This document shows, one piece after another, positions 48,201 through 59,400 of a DNA stretch of 64,000 nt. Position 1 is the first letter of the stretch. Each line of letters begins with the position of its first letter. The translations under genes and the position numbers were made by a program. Under the pieces are notes generated by a model. That model worked only from the letters and a program-made list of their open reading frames with translations. It did not search any database and was not told the origin of the DNA. The stretch covers positions 1 to 64,000 of the forward strand of contig JBPOHD010000007.1 in assembly GCA_052035955.1 (NCBI GenBank), written 5' to 3'. The DNA is from JAEUNJ01 sp052035955 (GTDB lineage Bacteria > Pseudomonadota > Gammaproteobacteria > Burkholderiales > Rhodocyclaceae).

Positions 48201-50375
48201 GGTGGCGGCGGCGGGCGACGGGGCGATGGCCTCCACGTGGGCCTCCCAGTCCCGCACGAAGCCGGCGGTGTCGAACAGGGGCGCCACCTCCCGGGTGGCA
48301 ACGAGCCTTTCCCTGAGCCCGGCAAGCCGCTTCCGGTCCCTGGCCAGGGCCACCGCCAGTTCCACGTAGGCTGCCGGATCGGGAGCCACCAGTTCGGGCA
48401 GGCCCGCCGCCGTCAGGAGGCTGATGCCGACCCGTGTGGCGAAGGTCCGCCCGGGCACCGTGATGGCCGGCAGGCCCGCCCAGAGGGCGTCGCTCATCGT
48501 CGTGTGGGCGTTGTAGGCGAAGGTGTCCAGGAACAGATCGGCCAGCCGGTGCCTCGCCAGGTGCAGGTCCTTGCGCACGCGCGGGGCAAAGACCAGGCGC
48601 CGCGGCGATATCCCCCGGGCGGCGATCTCCCGGCGCAGGTTGTCGCGGGCCGCCGGATAGCCGTCGATCAGCCAGAGCACGCTGCCGGGAACCCGGGCGA
48701 GGATGGCCGCCCAGGCGTCGAAGACGGCCGGGTCGAGCTTGTAGTGGGCGCAGAAGGAACAGAAGACGAAGCCCCTGGCCGGCAGCCCCGCCTCGGCCCG
48801 CGTCGGCACCTCGGCGGCGATGGCCTGCTCGTCGTCGTTCACCTGGTAGCAGTGGGGCATGTGGAGCAGCGTCTCGCTGTAATGCCGCGCCGCCTCCGCC
48901 GGCACCACCCGGGCGTCCACCAGGGCATAGTCGATGAAGGGCGCCCCCATGCTTCCGGGATAACCGAGCCAGGCGACCTGGGCCGGCGCCGGCCGCCAGG
49001 CCAGGATGCCGGTGCGCGCCTCCCGCGTGTAGCCCTTCAGGTCCACCAGGACGTCGATGCCGTCGGCATGGATGCGGGCCGCCGCGTCGCGGTCGGAAAG
49101 GGTCGCCAGGTCCGTGAAATGCTCGGCCTCGGCCCGGATGCGGCGCCGGTACTCGGAGCCGTCCTCGGGGCCGTAGGAGTAGGAATGGACCTCGAAGCGG
49201 CTCCGGTCGTGGCGCTTGAACATGCCCAGCATCAGGTGGGCGGTCGCATGGTCGTGGAAATCCGCAGACAGGTAGCCCAGCCGGATGCGCGGACCGCGGC
49301 CGGCACTGGGATGTTCCCGGTACGGCGCGATGCCCTTGGACACGAAGGCGGCGAAGCGCCGGGCGATGGTGAGTTGCTCTGCCTCGTCGATCGGCCCGGG
49401 AAAGGAGGTGAAGGGGAAGGGCAAGGCCGGATAGGCGTCCGGGCTGGCGCCGGCGACGGCCGGCTCGAGCAGCGTTCGGCGCAGGTCGGCGTAGCCGCGC
49501 CAGTCGCAGATCTTCTGCCGCAGGGCGAAGGCGAAGACGTGGGCGCTGGGGTCGGCGGCGTAGTCCGGCGCGGCCCGCTCCAGGTAGGCGAGGGCCTCGT
49601 CCACCCGATCCAGGCGGGCCAGGGCCGTGCCGAGGTTGACCCAGAGGGCCTTCTCCGCCAGGCCCAGGGCCTCGGCCTCGCGAAGGGCGGCCAGGGCCGG
49701 CGTGTTGCGGTTGATGCGAAGGCGGTTCAGGCCCAGGTGGAACTTGACTATGGCATGGTCGGGCATCAGGCCGTCGAGCCGCTCGTAAAGCGCGACCAGG
49801 GCCTGGTGGTCGCCGAAATGCTCCAGGATCAGGCCCCCTTCGATGAGCACGGCGGACTTGTCGATGCCGCGCGGCAGGGACGTCTCGAAGACCCGCCGGG
49901 CCTCGTCCCAGCGTCCGGCCTCGCGCAGGCTGCGCATCCAGGCCACCTGGCGCTCCAGGTTCTCGGGCTCCGCCGCGGCGAGGGCCGCGGCGGCGGCCAG
50001 CGCCAGTTCCGGGCGGCCGGCCGCCGGGGCCAGGCGGGCGATCTGCTCCCTGGCGCCGACGTGGTCGGCCTGCCGGGCGATGGCCTGGGCGTAGGCGTCC
50101 AGGGCCTGGGCATCGTCGCCGGTGTCCTGGAGGGCATTGCCCAGGTTGAACCAGGCGTCGGCGTGGCCGTCGTGGGTGGCCAGGGCATGCCGGTAGCTCT
50201 GCACCGCCCCGGAGGAATCGCCGAGGCGGCGCTGGGCGATGCCGAGCAGGAACCAGGTCTCGCCGTCGGCCGGCCGGTCGGCCAGCCGTTCCCGGGCCTG
50301 GCGGGCCGCGGCGGCGGCATCGCCGGACTGGAGGGCGGCCAGGATGGCCTGGGGGGTGGCCGCCGCCGCGTTCAT
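45216..50375 (-). CDS. Giant TPR multi-glycosyltransferase: TPR-GT41-TPR-GT9-TPR-GT9 (1719 aa)
   Basis: Three glycosyltransferase modules in one chain. Residues 1-290 are TPRs (ADAWFNLGNALQDTGDDAQAL). About 355-715 is a SPINDLY-type GT41 domain (RIRLGYLSADFHDHATAHL, DVLVDLKGYTREARTGIL, FCAHYKLDPAVFDAWAAIL, DLFLDTFAYNAHTTMSDALW). About 730-900 are TPRs. About 915-1180 is a heptosyltransferase/GT9-like domain (LFLHWEQGYGDVIQFLRFV, IGLVWAGNPNVKSDR, DLVISSDTSTAHLAAALG). About 1195-1425 are TPRs again, and about 1440-1719 is a second GT9-like copy. ATG 50375 lies only ten bases behind a strong terminator. It could build a short glycan on a protein held by its TPRs; the neighbouring giant repeat protein is the likely target. 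Confidence 0.88.
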   Translation of the reverse strand: MNAAAATPQAILAALQSGDAAAAARQARERLADRPADGETWFLLGIAQRRLGDSSGAVQSYRHALATHDGHADAWFNLGNALQDTGDDAQALDAYAQAIARQADHVGAREQIARLAPAAGRPELALAAAAALAAAEPENLERQVAWMRSLREAGRWDEARRVFETSLPRGIDKSAVLIEGGLILEHFGDHQALVALYERLDGLMPDHAIVKFHLGLNRLRINRNTPALAALREAEALGLAEKALWVNLGTALARLDRVDEALAYLERAAPDYAADPSAHVFAFALRQKICDWRGYADLRRTLLEPAVAGASPDAYPALPFPFTSFPGPIDEAEQLTIARRFAAFVSKGIAPYREHPSAGRGPRIRLGYLSADFHDHATAHLMLGMFKRHDRSRFEVHSYSYGPEDGSEYRRRIRAEAEHFTDLATLSDRDAAARIHADGIDVLVDLKGYTREARTGILAWRPAPAQVAWLGYPGSMGAPFIDYALVDARVVPAEAARHYSETLLHMPHCYQVNDDEQAIAAEVPTRAEAGLPARGFVFCSFCAHYKLDPAVFDAWAAILARVPGSVLWLIDGYPAARDNLRREIAARGISPRRLVFAPRVRKDLHLARHRLADLFLDTFAYNAHTTMSDALWAGLPAITVPGRTFATRVGISLLTAAGLPELVAPDPAAYVELAVALARDRKRLAGLRERLVATREVAPLFDTAGFVRDWEAHVEAIAPSPAAATRRAAQEAGLKAAIAELEAERPEQALVRAEAVLEEGCARPDAWNVHAVALRRLSRLPAADFAYGRGLGLKPDYADMLGNRANLLREQDRLDEALVLYREAARLAPGSRNALSNLASALSAHAEPAAQLEVLLAAERLDPGNADNHWDKALALLMLGRLREGFAEYEWRHARRNPPPREYPCPQWKGEPLAGRRLFLHWEQGYGDVIQFLRFVPLAAALGGSVHLEVQPGLGRFAAAQPGVAGAVEPGQPLPEFDCWASLLSVPRLLGIDETNLPAERPYLKVPAEAAATWRSRLARDAGRRRPRIGLVWAGNPNVKSDRLRSPRLAPLLPLLALKDVEWVLLQHGDGRRDLEGVKLPAGCRDLAAGIGDFSDTAAIMAELDLVISSDTSTAHLAAALGCETWVLLSYASDWRWGLGETSPWYPGVRLFRQPAIADWAEPVRRIAAALGKRFGLKGPAGRAAPPPAAAAAEPGTALLQEAFGLYQRNRKGLARRLARASLMENPARPDAWCLLGVVERHLGEHGAAERAYRRAIGLLPGYADAWYNLGNLLRTDKRLAEAREAYEKVVVLRPDHAQALSLLSDVHRELQDLEAAEAAARRALALQPAFAEAWGHLGNVLNDREGFAEAVACYEKALSLPEPPPETLYNKGVALQRSRHVEESVACYRAILAAKPREVPAHYNLATALLTLGGFAEGFREYEWRLAKPDLRPRPYAEPAWNGEPLNGRRLFLYWEQGYGDSIQFLRFVPRLQALGARVILELQAGLRGVAAGIPGVEAVLEPGEALPAFDVQAPLISLPARLGLDSPASPMPYLSVPDEAARRWAGRLGPPRGRKRVGLVWAGNPNVKNDRVRSPRLAPLLPLLALPGIEWVVLQQGDGRRDLDDVPLPEGLRDLAAEARDFTDTAAIMLGLDLMISSDTSTAHLAAALGRPTWTLLHYAADWRWMAGPDTAWYPGMRLFRQPEPGDWATPVARMAEALAAFSAAAAGAADRPMQPS
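45240..47720 (-). repeat. Tandem duplication of the TPR-GT9 module inside the glycosyltransferase gene
   Basis: The GT9-like segments at about 46850-47700 and 45260-46110 are clearly paralogous at DNA and protein level, offset by about 1590 bp (530 residues). For example GLVWAGNPNVK and ISSDTSTAHLAAALG recur, and the matching DNA around 47041 and 45451 is near-identical over short blocks. The linking TPR segments repeat as well, so a whole TPR-GT9 unit was duplicated in tandem and has since diverged. Confidence 0.75.
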
Positions 50376-50384
50376 GCCCGGTGG

Positions 50385-50412
50385 AAAAAAACGGGCCGCG
50401 TGACGCGGCCCG
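50385..50412 (-). terminator. Strong intrinsic terminator after the giant repeat gene
   Basis: On the minus strand: CGGGCCGCG, loop TCA, CGCGGCCCG, then TTTTTTT (T-run at 50385-50391). The stem is 9 bp, all G-C. It ends 25 nt after the giant gene's stop and only 10 nt before the ATG of the 1719-aa glycosyltransferase gene, leaving no room for a promoter between them. Confidence 0.92.
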
Positions 50413-50436
50413 AGGGTTCCTGCCCCGGCAACGGCA

Positions 50437-53400
50437 TTACCAGACGATATCGCTGTTGTTCAGGGATGCCAGGCCATTGAGCTTGATCTGCATGTCGGCC
50501 AGGCCGTCGGGCGTTCCGGACACGTCCAGGTGCAAGATCTTGGTGGTCGTATCGAAGAAGCCGTGCGGCAGGCCGTCGCCGCCGTTGATCGAGTTCAGCA
50601 GCGCCAGGGAGGCCACCAGCGAACCGCTGCCGCCGGTGAGGGCATGCAGGTCGATCTTGTCCGAGCCCGAGACGAAACCGACGATCATGTCCGCTAGATT
50701 TCCGGGTGCAGGGGAGGTTGCAGGTGAGTCGGTCACCTGGGTGAAGATGAAGACGTCCGCACCGGTGCCCGCCGTATAGGTGTCGATACCGCCGCCGCCA
50801 GTAACGCTGACCCCCGTCGCACCAAAGAATACGAAGGTATCGCCACCCGAGGTGCCGACGACCGTCTCCACCTCCGAAACTTTGAGGGTACCCGTGGCCA
50901 GCATGGTTACGGCATCAGCACCGGCCGACCCAATCAGGGTTTCCACGTTGCTGACCGCCAGGGAGCCCGCGCCAAGCATGCGCACCATGTCGCTGGTGCC
51001 TACCGTCCCGAGCACGGACTCCATAGCCGATACCGAAAGCGTAGTGCCGATCATGCGGACGGCATCGCTGCCGCCGGCCGTCCCGATCGCCGATTCGACG
51101 CCGTTCAGGGCGACCGTGACGCCCGCCGCCAGGTACTGGACGACGTCGGTGGCGAAGGTGGAACCTGTGACGGTCTCGATCGCCGAGACCGACAGCGTGC
51201 CGGTGGACAGCATTGTCACCAGGTCGGTGCCCGTGGAACCGACGATGGACTCGATGGCCGAGATCGACAGCGGGGTTGCGCCGGTGGCGCCGAGCAGGGT
51301 CAGGGAATCCGCCCCCGTCGAACCGACCACCGTCTCCACGGCCGAGACCGAGACGGCGGAAGCCGCCAGCAGGCGCACGACCTGGAGCGGATCCGCCGTG
51401 CCCACGACGGACTCGATGGCCGACACGGCGAGGGAACTGCCGCCCTTGAAGTTCAGGACGTCGGTTCCCGTCGTGCCGATCACCGATTCGACCACGCTGA
51501 CCAGGACGGTGCCGGCGGCCATGAGGGTCAGGACATCGGTGCTGGTGGACCCGGTGACGGTTTCGATGCTGCTGATGGCGACGGAACCCGGGGCCAGCAT
51601 CGACAGCACATCGGTGCCGGTGTTGCCGATCACCGTCTCCACCCCGGAGACGGTCATGCCGCCGCTCGCCATCATCGCCACCGCGTCTCCCGCCCCGGTG
51701 CTTCCCAGGACGGTCTCGATGGCGCTGACAGACACGGTGGCGCCGGCCTGCAGCATGCGCAGCACATCGGTTGCCGCCACGGTGCCGACGACGGTCTCGA
51801 CGGCCGAGGCGGCGATGGTGATGACGCCGGTGCCGAGCAACATGACGGCATCCGCGGTCCCCGTAGTGCCGACGACGGTTTCGACACTGGAGACCGACAT
51901 CGTTCCACCGGTGAGCATGACGACCTTGTCGGTGGCGCCGGCCGTGCCGATGACCCGCTCGACCTGGTCGACCGTCACGCTGACGCCGCTGCCGAGCAGG
52001 TTCAGCGTGTCGGTACCGCCGGAGCCGACCACGGTCTCCACGGCGGACACGGCAAGGCTGCCCGCGCCGAGCAGGGTGACGACGTCGGCCGTCGTGGTCG
52101 AGGCGGTGCCGACCGCCGTCTCCACGTTGCTGACCGCCAGCGCACCCGCCGACCGCATGGTGACCACGTCGCTGCCGCTGGTGGCGCCGACGACGGTGCC
52201 CAGGTTGCTGACCGCCACGGTGGCCGCGGCGAGCAGTGTCAGCACGTCGGCGGTCGATCCGCCGATGACCGTATCCAGGCCGCCGCCGCCGTTGAGGGCG
52301 AGGTTGCCGGCGCCGAGGAAGCGGATGGCATCGACGCCGCTGCCGCCGAGGACCGTTTCGACGGCCGAGACCGAAAGGCTGGAGGCCGCGGCGCCCAGGA
52401 TGCGCACGACGTCGTTGGCCGCCGTGGTGCCGACCACGGACTCGACCGCGGTGACACCCAGGGTGCCACCGCCCAGCAGGGTGATGGCATCGCCGGCCGC
52501 CGTGGTGCCGAGGACGGTTTCCACGTTGCTGACCGATACTGCGCCGGCGGCGAGCATCGACACCACGTCGGGCGTAACGGTGCTGGCGGTGCCGACGACG
52601 GTCTCGATGTTGCTGATCCTGACCGGCGTGACCGCCGCGCTGGGACTCAGCAGGACCAGGCCGTCGGCCCCGGCGGCGCCGATCACCGTCTCGATGAGCG
52701 ATGCATAGATCGTGGCGTTGCCGATCAGGCGCGCGACTTCGACGCCCGACGTGCCGAGGACGGTCTCGATGGCCGAGATCGACAGACTGCCGGCGGCCAG
52801 GAAGGCCGCGGTGTCCGTCGTGCCGGAGGTACCGATCACGGTCTCGACGCCGGAGACGGACACCGCGCCGGCGCCGAGCATCGTGACCACGTCCGCGGTG
52901 GACGTACTTCCGCTGCCGAGCACCTTTTCGACGTTGGTGACCGCCAGGTTGCCGGCCGCCAGCATCTGTACCGTGTCGGTACCGGCGGCGGCCGAGCCGA
53001 CGATGGTCTCGATCGCGGAAATGGAGATGGTCGTGCTGGTGCCGAGGAGCGTCAGCACGTCGCCGGTCCCGGTGCCGCCGGTGGCCGTCTCGATGGCCGT
53101 CACGGAGACGGCCGTGGTGGCACCCATGAAGCGCAGGGCATCCGCGCCGGCATAGCCGACCACGGTTTCGACGTTGCTGACCGAGGTCGTCCCGGTGGCG
53201 AGGACGCGCACCACGTCGCCGGCAGCAGTGGAGGCCGTGACCTGCTCGATGCCGCTCACGTACACCGAGGCACCGGCATTAAGCAGGACGATTGAATCGG
53301 TGCCGGCAGTGCCGACCACGGTGTCGACGTCGGACAGGGTCACGGTGCCGGTGCCCAGCAGGGTCACGAGGTCGCCGCTGCCGGTACCGCCCGTGACCGT

Positions 53401-56400
53401 TTCGATGGCCGAGACGGAAAGGGCCGCCGTTCCCAGGACGGCGACGGAATCGCCGCTGCCGGTGCCGCCGATGGCGGCTTCGACGGCCGAGATGGCCAGC
53501 GCCCCGCCGCCCAGCATGCGGACCGTATCCCCGGCCGCGGAACTGCCCACGACGGTGTCGGCATTCGACACGGCGAGGGTCCCGGCCACGAGTTGGCGCA
53601 GGATGTCCGTGCTGCCCGTCGTGCCGACGACGGTCTCGACCTGGCGCAGGGCCACGTCGCCGCCGCCCAGGATGCGCAGGATGTCGGTGGCGGCCGCCGT
53701 CCCGACGACGGTCCCCAGGTTGGAGACGGCAATGTTCATCGCCGTCGTGTCGAGGACGGTGAAGCTGTCGGTCGCGGTCATGCCGATGACCGTTTCGACG
53801 CGGGAGGTGTACAGGGCTCCCGGAGCCAGCATGGTGACGACGTCGGTGGAACCCGTGCCGCCGATGACCGACTCGACGGCCGAGACGGTCAGGCCGCCGC
53901 TGGCCAGCATGAGCACGGCATCGCCGGCGAGGGTGGTGCCGAGGACGGTCTCGACGGCGCTCACGGACACCGCCGCCAGTTCGGAAGCGGTGCGCAGCAG
54001 GGTCAGCACGTCGGTACCGGTATTGCCGATGACGGTCTCGACCGCCGATGCCGCGATGGCCCCGCTGGCGATCAGCCTCGCCACATCGATGGCGGTGGAT
54101 CCGACCAGGGTTTCGACGGCAGACAGGGACACCGTGCCGCCGGCCAGGAGTCGGACGACGTCGCCGGCGGCCGTGGTGCCGACCACCGACTCGACGGCGC
54201 TGATGCCCAGGTTGATGGCCGTCGCATCGAGGGCCAGGACCGCGTCGGCGGTGCCGGTGGTTCCGATGACGGTTTCGATGCGGCTGGTGGACAGGCTGCC
54301 GGCGCCGGCCAGGGCGACGACGTCGGTATTGCCGGCGCCGATCACCGTCTCCACGTTGGAGACGAGCCAGTCGGCGGCACCGGACCCGAGGAGCTGGGCC
54401 ACGTCGCCGGCGGCGGTGGTGCCGACCAGGGTCTCGATGCTGTCCACGGACACGGTCAGCGCCGTGCCGCCCAGCAGGCGCAGCACGTCCTCGCCGGTGG
54501 CACCGGTCACGGACTCCACGGCGGAAACGGCCAGTGCCCCATTGGTCATCATCTTCACTGCATCGGCCGCAGATGTCGTGCCGACGACGGTCTCGACGCC
54601 GGAAATCGACAGGGTGACGCCCGGATCGAGCTGGGTGACGGTATCGGTGCCGCTGGTGCCGACCACGGTCTCCACGAGGCTGACGGCGAGGGCGCCGGCG
54701 GTCAGCATGCTGACGCCGTTTGCCCCGGCCGAACCGATGACGGATTCGATCCCGGACACCGACACGATGCCGGCGCCGAGGAGCGTCAATACGTCGCCGC
54801 TGCCCGTGCCGCCCCGCACCACCTCGACGGCCGTCGTGCTGACCGCCGTGGAGCCGAGCAGGACCACCATGTCGTTGCTGGCCGTGGAACCGGCAACCGA
54901 TTCGACCGCCGAGACACTGAGGGTGCCGCCGCCGAGGATGCGGACGATGTCCGCCGTGCCGGTGGTGGCGACCACCGTCTCGATGCCGCTCACCGCCAGC
55001 GTGCCCGGGTCGATCATGGTCACCGCATCGTTGCCGGACGACCCGACGACGGTGTCGATCTGGCTGACCGCGAGGGATCCGGCCAGCATCATCGTGACGC
55101 TTTCGCCGGTCCCCGTGCTGCCGATGACCGTCTCTACGGAACTCACCGCCACGGTGGTGCCGCCGAGAAGCTGGATCTTGTCTATCAGCGCTCCCGTTCC
55201 GACCACCGTGTCGATGGCGCTGATGGAATAGACGGGAATGCTGCCCAGGAGATAGAGGATCTCCCCGACGGCAGTGGTGCCGACGATGGACTCGACGGCG
55301 GAAACCGCCACCGACCCCGTGCCCAGGAGATTCAGGGTGTCCGTACCGGTGGTGCCGATCACCGAATCCACGGCCGAGACGCCGACCGATCCGGGTGCCA
55401 GCAGGCGTACCAGTTCATCGCCGGCATTGCCCAGGACTGACTCGATCTCGGAGACATAAACCGTCGTGGTGTCGAGCAGGCGGAGGATTTCGGTTCCACC
55501 GCTGGTGCCGACGATGGTTTCCACTGCATTGACTGCCAGGGTGCCGGCGCCGAGCAGGTCGATCCGGTCCGTTGCGGCGGCGGTGCCCGTCACCGTTTCG
55601 ACGCCGGTGACGGCCAGCGTAGCCGCGCCGCCGAGCACGCTCAGCAGGTCGGTCCCCGCGCCGCCGATCACCGTTTCGACGGCCGACACCTTGAAGGCGC
55701 CTGTGCCCAGCAGGCTGAGCACATCGGTGCCGGCGGACCCGATGATGCTGTCGGCATTGGATACGGCAAGGGCCCCCGCCGCGATCATGCGGACGATATC
55801 GGCCGCGCTGGACGCAAAGCCGACGACGGTTTCGACGGCGGAGACCGCCAGGTCGCCGGCGGCGAGCAGCCGCAGGACGTCGTTGGTCGCCGTCGAGGCG
55901 GTACCGACGACGGTCTCGATGCCGGATACGTACAGGGTCCCGGCGTCGATCATGGCCACGGTATCGGTCGCCGCGGACCCGAACACGGTCTCGACGGCGC
56001 TCACCGAAACGCCGGACGCCCCCAGGAGGACTACGCGGTCGCTGCTGCCACCGGTACCGACGACGGTGTCGACCGCACTGACGGACAGGGTGCCGCCGGC
56101 GCCGAGGGCGACGGATTCCGTGCCGGCGGAGCCGAGGACGGTCTCGATGCCGCTGACGGTCGTCGTCTCGGCGGAAGCCAGCAGGCGCAGGACGTCGCCG
56201 GCGGCGGTGGAGCCGATGACCGATTCCAGGTTGGAGGCCGCGAGGGTGCCGGCGGCGAGCATGCGGACGACGTCCCCGCCCGCGGTGAGGCCGACGACGG
56301 TCTCGACGTTGCGGACGGCCACCGTTTCGGCAGCCAGCAGGGTGATCGTGTCCGTACCGGCCGAACCGGTCACGGTATCGATCGCCGTCACCGACAGGTT

Positions 56401-59400
56401 GTCGGCGCCGAGCAGGGTCAGGTTTTCCGCGGCTCCCGTACCGATCACGGTATCGACGCCGGAAATGGAGATGGCCGTGCCACCCAGGAGGGTGATCGTT
56501 TCGGTGGCAGCGCCGCCGATGATGCTCTCGACCGCCGTTACCGCCAGGTCCGTCGCACCGAGCAGGCGCAGGACGTCGGTCGTCGCCGCCGAGCCGACCA
56601 CCGTTTCGATGGCGCTGACCGCCAGGTTGGCCGTGCCGAGCAGGGTCGCTACGTCGGTGGACGCGCTGCCGATCAGGGTTTCCAGGTTGCTGACCGAGAC
56701 GTCGGACGCGCCGGCGAGGGCGACCACGTCGGTGCCCGTGGAACCGAGCACGCTCTGGATGGCCGACACGGACACGGTCAGGACATTCGCGGCGACGAGT
56801 CTGAGGACGTCGGTGCCGGCGCCGGAACCGATCGCGGTTTCGACGTTGCTGACGCCTATGGTGGTGGCACCCAGGTAGGTGACCGAGTCGCCGCCGCCGG
56901 CGGCGCCGACGACGGTCTCGATGTCGGTGACGACGACGCCACCGGCCTGGAGCATGACCACGGACTCGGTGCCGGCGGTACCGACGACGGTCTCGATGGA
57001 GGAGATGGCGACACTGGATCCGGACAGGACGACCACGGTATCCGTACCGGTGCTGCCGATCACGGTCTCGATGGCGGAGACCGACAGGGTACCGGCGCCG
57101 ATGAGTTGCGCCACCTCCCCGGAAGCCGTCGTGCCGATGGCTGTTTCCACGGCGGAGAGTGCCACGGTGCCGGAGCCCAGCATCTTCACGGCGTCGCTGA
57201 TTCCCGTCGTGCCGACGACGGTCTCGACCGAGGAAACGGCCAGGGTGCCGCCGCTGAGCATGGTCACCGTGTCGGTCTGGGTGCCGCCGAGGACGGTTTC
57301 AACATCGGAAATCACCAGGCCGACCGAACCCGTGCCGATGATCCTGGCCAGGTCGTTGATGCCGCCGGAGCCCAATACCGTCTCGATGTTGCTGACGGCG
57401 ATGGACTGTTCGACGAGCAGGGTGACCGCATCCGTCCCGCCGGCGGCGCCGACCACTGTTTCGATGCCGGTCACCACCGCGTCGCCGTTGGCGAGCAGCG
57501 TGACGGTGTCGGTGGAGGCGGAACCCTGGAGGGTCTCGAAGGCCGAGACGGCGACGCTGCCGGACAGGGTGAGGGTATCGGCGGTTCCGGTCGTGCCGAT
57601 GACGGATTCGATGGCGCTGATGGAAACGGAAACGTCGACGCCGAGCATCTGCAGGACATCGGCGGCGCCGGTGGTACCGGTGACGCTCTCGATCGCCGAA
57701 ACGACGAGGGTGCCGGGATCCATCTGGCGTATGGCGTCGGTGGTCGCGTTGGAACCGATCACGGTTTCCACGGACGACACGGACACGACGGAAGCATTGC
57801 CGGCCACGAGGGTGACGGTATCCGTGGACGCGGCCGTGCCGATGATCGTCTCGACCCCGCTCACGGCGAGGGCGGGATCGGTCAGCATGCGCACCGCGTC
57901 GGATCCGCCGGCGCTGCCGCCCACCGTCTCGATGGCCGACACGGACACCAGGGTGGCGGCCCCCGAACCGAGGACCTTGACCACGTCCGCCGCCCCGGTC
58001 GAGCCGACGACGATTTCCACGTTGCTGATGCTGACGGTTCCTCCACCGAGGAGGGAGAGGCTGTCGGTACCCGAGGACCCGAGGACCACGTCCACGTTGC
58101 TGATGTCGATGGAGCCGCCGCCCAGCAGGGACAGGGTCTCGACGGTGCCGGTGGTGCCGATCACGGTGTCGATCTGGCTCACCGACAGGCTCGTCCCGGT
58201 GACGATCTGCACGGTTTCCGCGAATCCCGTGGTCCCGATGACGGTCTCGATGGCCCCCACGGACACGCTGCTGTTGGCGCCGGCGAGGATGCGCAGCGAA
58301 TCGCCATTGTTGGCGGTGCCGGTGACGGTCTCGACCGCGGAAACGGTCAGGCCGCCGCCCGGGAGGACCATGCTGACGGAATCGGTCGCGCCGGTCGTCC
58401 CGATCACGGTCTCGATGGCCGTGACGGTGACGGACGGACTGGTCCCCAGGAGCGTCAGGACGTCGCTGCCGGAGGTACCTATGACAGACTCTATCTCACT
58501 GACGGAGATGGAGGCGCCCGTGCCCAGCATGCGTACGACGTCGCCCGCGCCGGTCAGGCCGGTGATCGCCTCGACGGCCGATACGGCCAAGGTGCCGGAC
58601 GCCAGCATGCTGACCGAATCGGCGCCGCCGTTGGTACCGACGACCGTCTCGACGCCCGTCACCGATACGGCGGTGTCGAGCATGACGATCACATCGCTGC
58701 CGCCCGCCGTGCCGGCCACCGTCTCGAAGGCCGACACGGAGACGCCCGAACTCATCAGCATCAGGGTATCCGACCCGCCGCTGGTTCCGATGGCCGTCTC
58801 GATGCCGCTCACCCGGAGGGTATCGGCCCCGAGCAGGCGGATGCTGTCCGCCGTTCCGGTGGAACCGAGGACCGTATCGACATTGCTGATGCTCAGGCTT
58901 CCGCCCTGCATCATGCGCACGATGTCGGTCTGGTCGGTGGTGCCGATGACGCTTTCCACCGCCGAAACGGACAGGGTCGAGGGCGCCGACGCCAGCATGG
59001 TCACCGCGTCGGCGGTACCCGTGGTCCCCGTGACCGATTCGACGGCCGACAGGGCAATGGCGCCCGGCGACTGGAGGGTCACGGTGTCGGTGCCAGAGGT
59101 GCCGACGACGGACTCCACCCCGGATACCACGAGGCCGCCGGCAACCATGAGGGTGGCGACATCCGTGCCCGAGGTTCCACGCACGGTCTCGATGGCGCTG
59201 ACTGCGACAGTCTCGCCGGTCCCGAGGAATTGAAGCACGTCGGTGGCGGCCGCGGAACCGACCACGGTATCCACCGCACTCGTCGCCAGCGTACCGGCGC
59301 CCAGCATCCGCACCAGATCCGTGGTGCCCGTGGTCCCGGTGACACTCTCCACGTTGGATACCGAGATGGATCCGGCCGACAGGAACTCGACCGCGTCCGT

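Noticed and set aside
44916..50480. A plus-strand open frame of 1854 codons antisense to the glycosyltransferase fusion
   Set aside because: Its product is Gly/Gln/Arg/His-rich without any domain; the minus strand encodes recognisable GT41 and GT9 motifs throughout.
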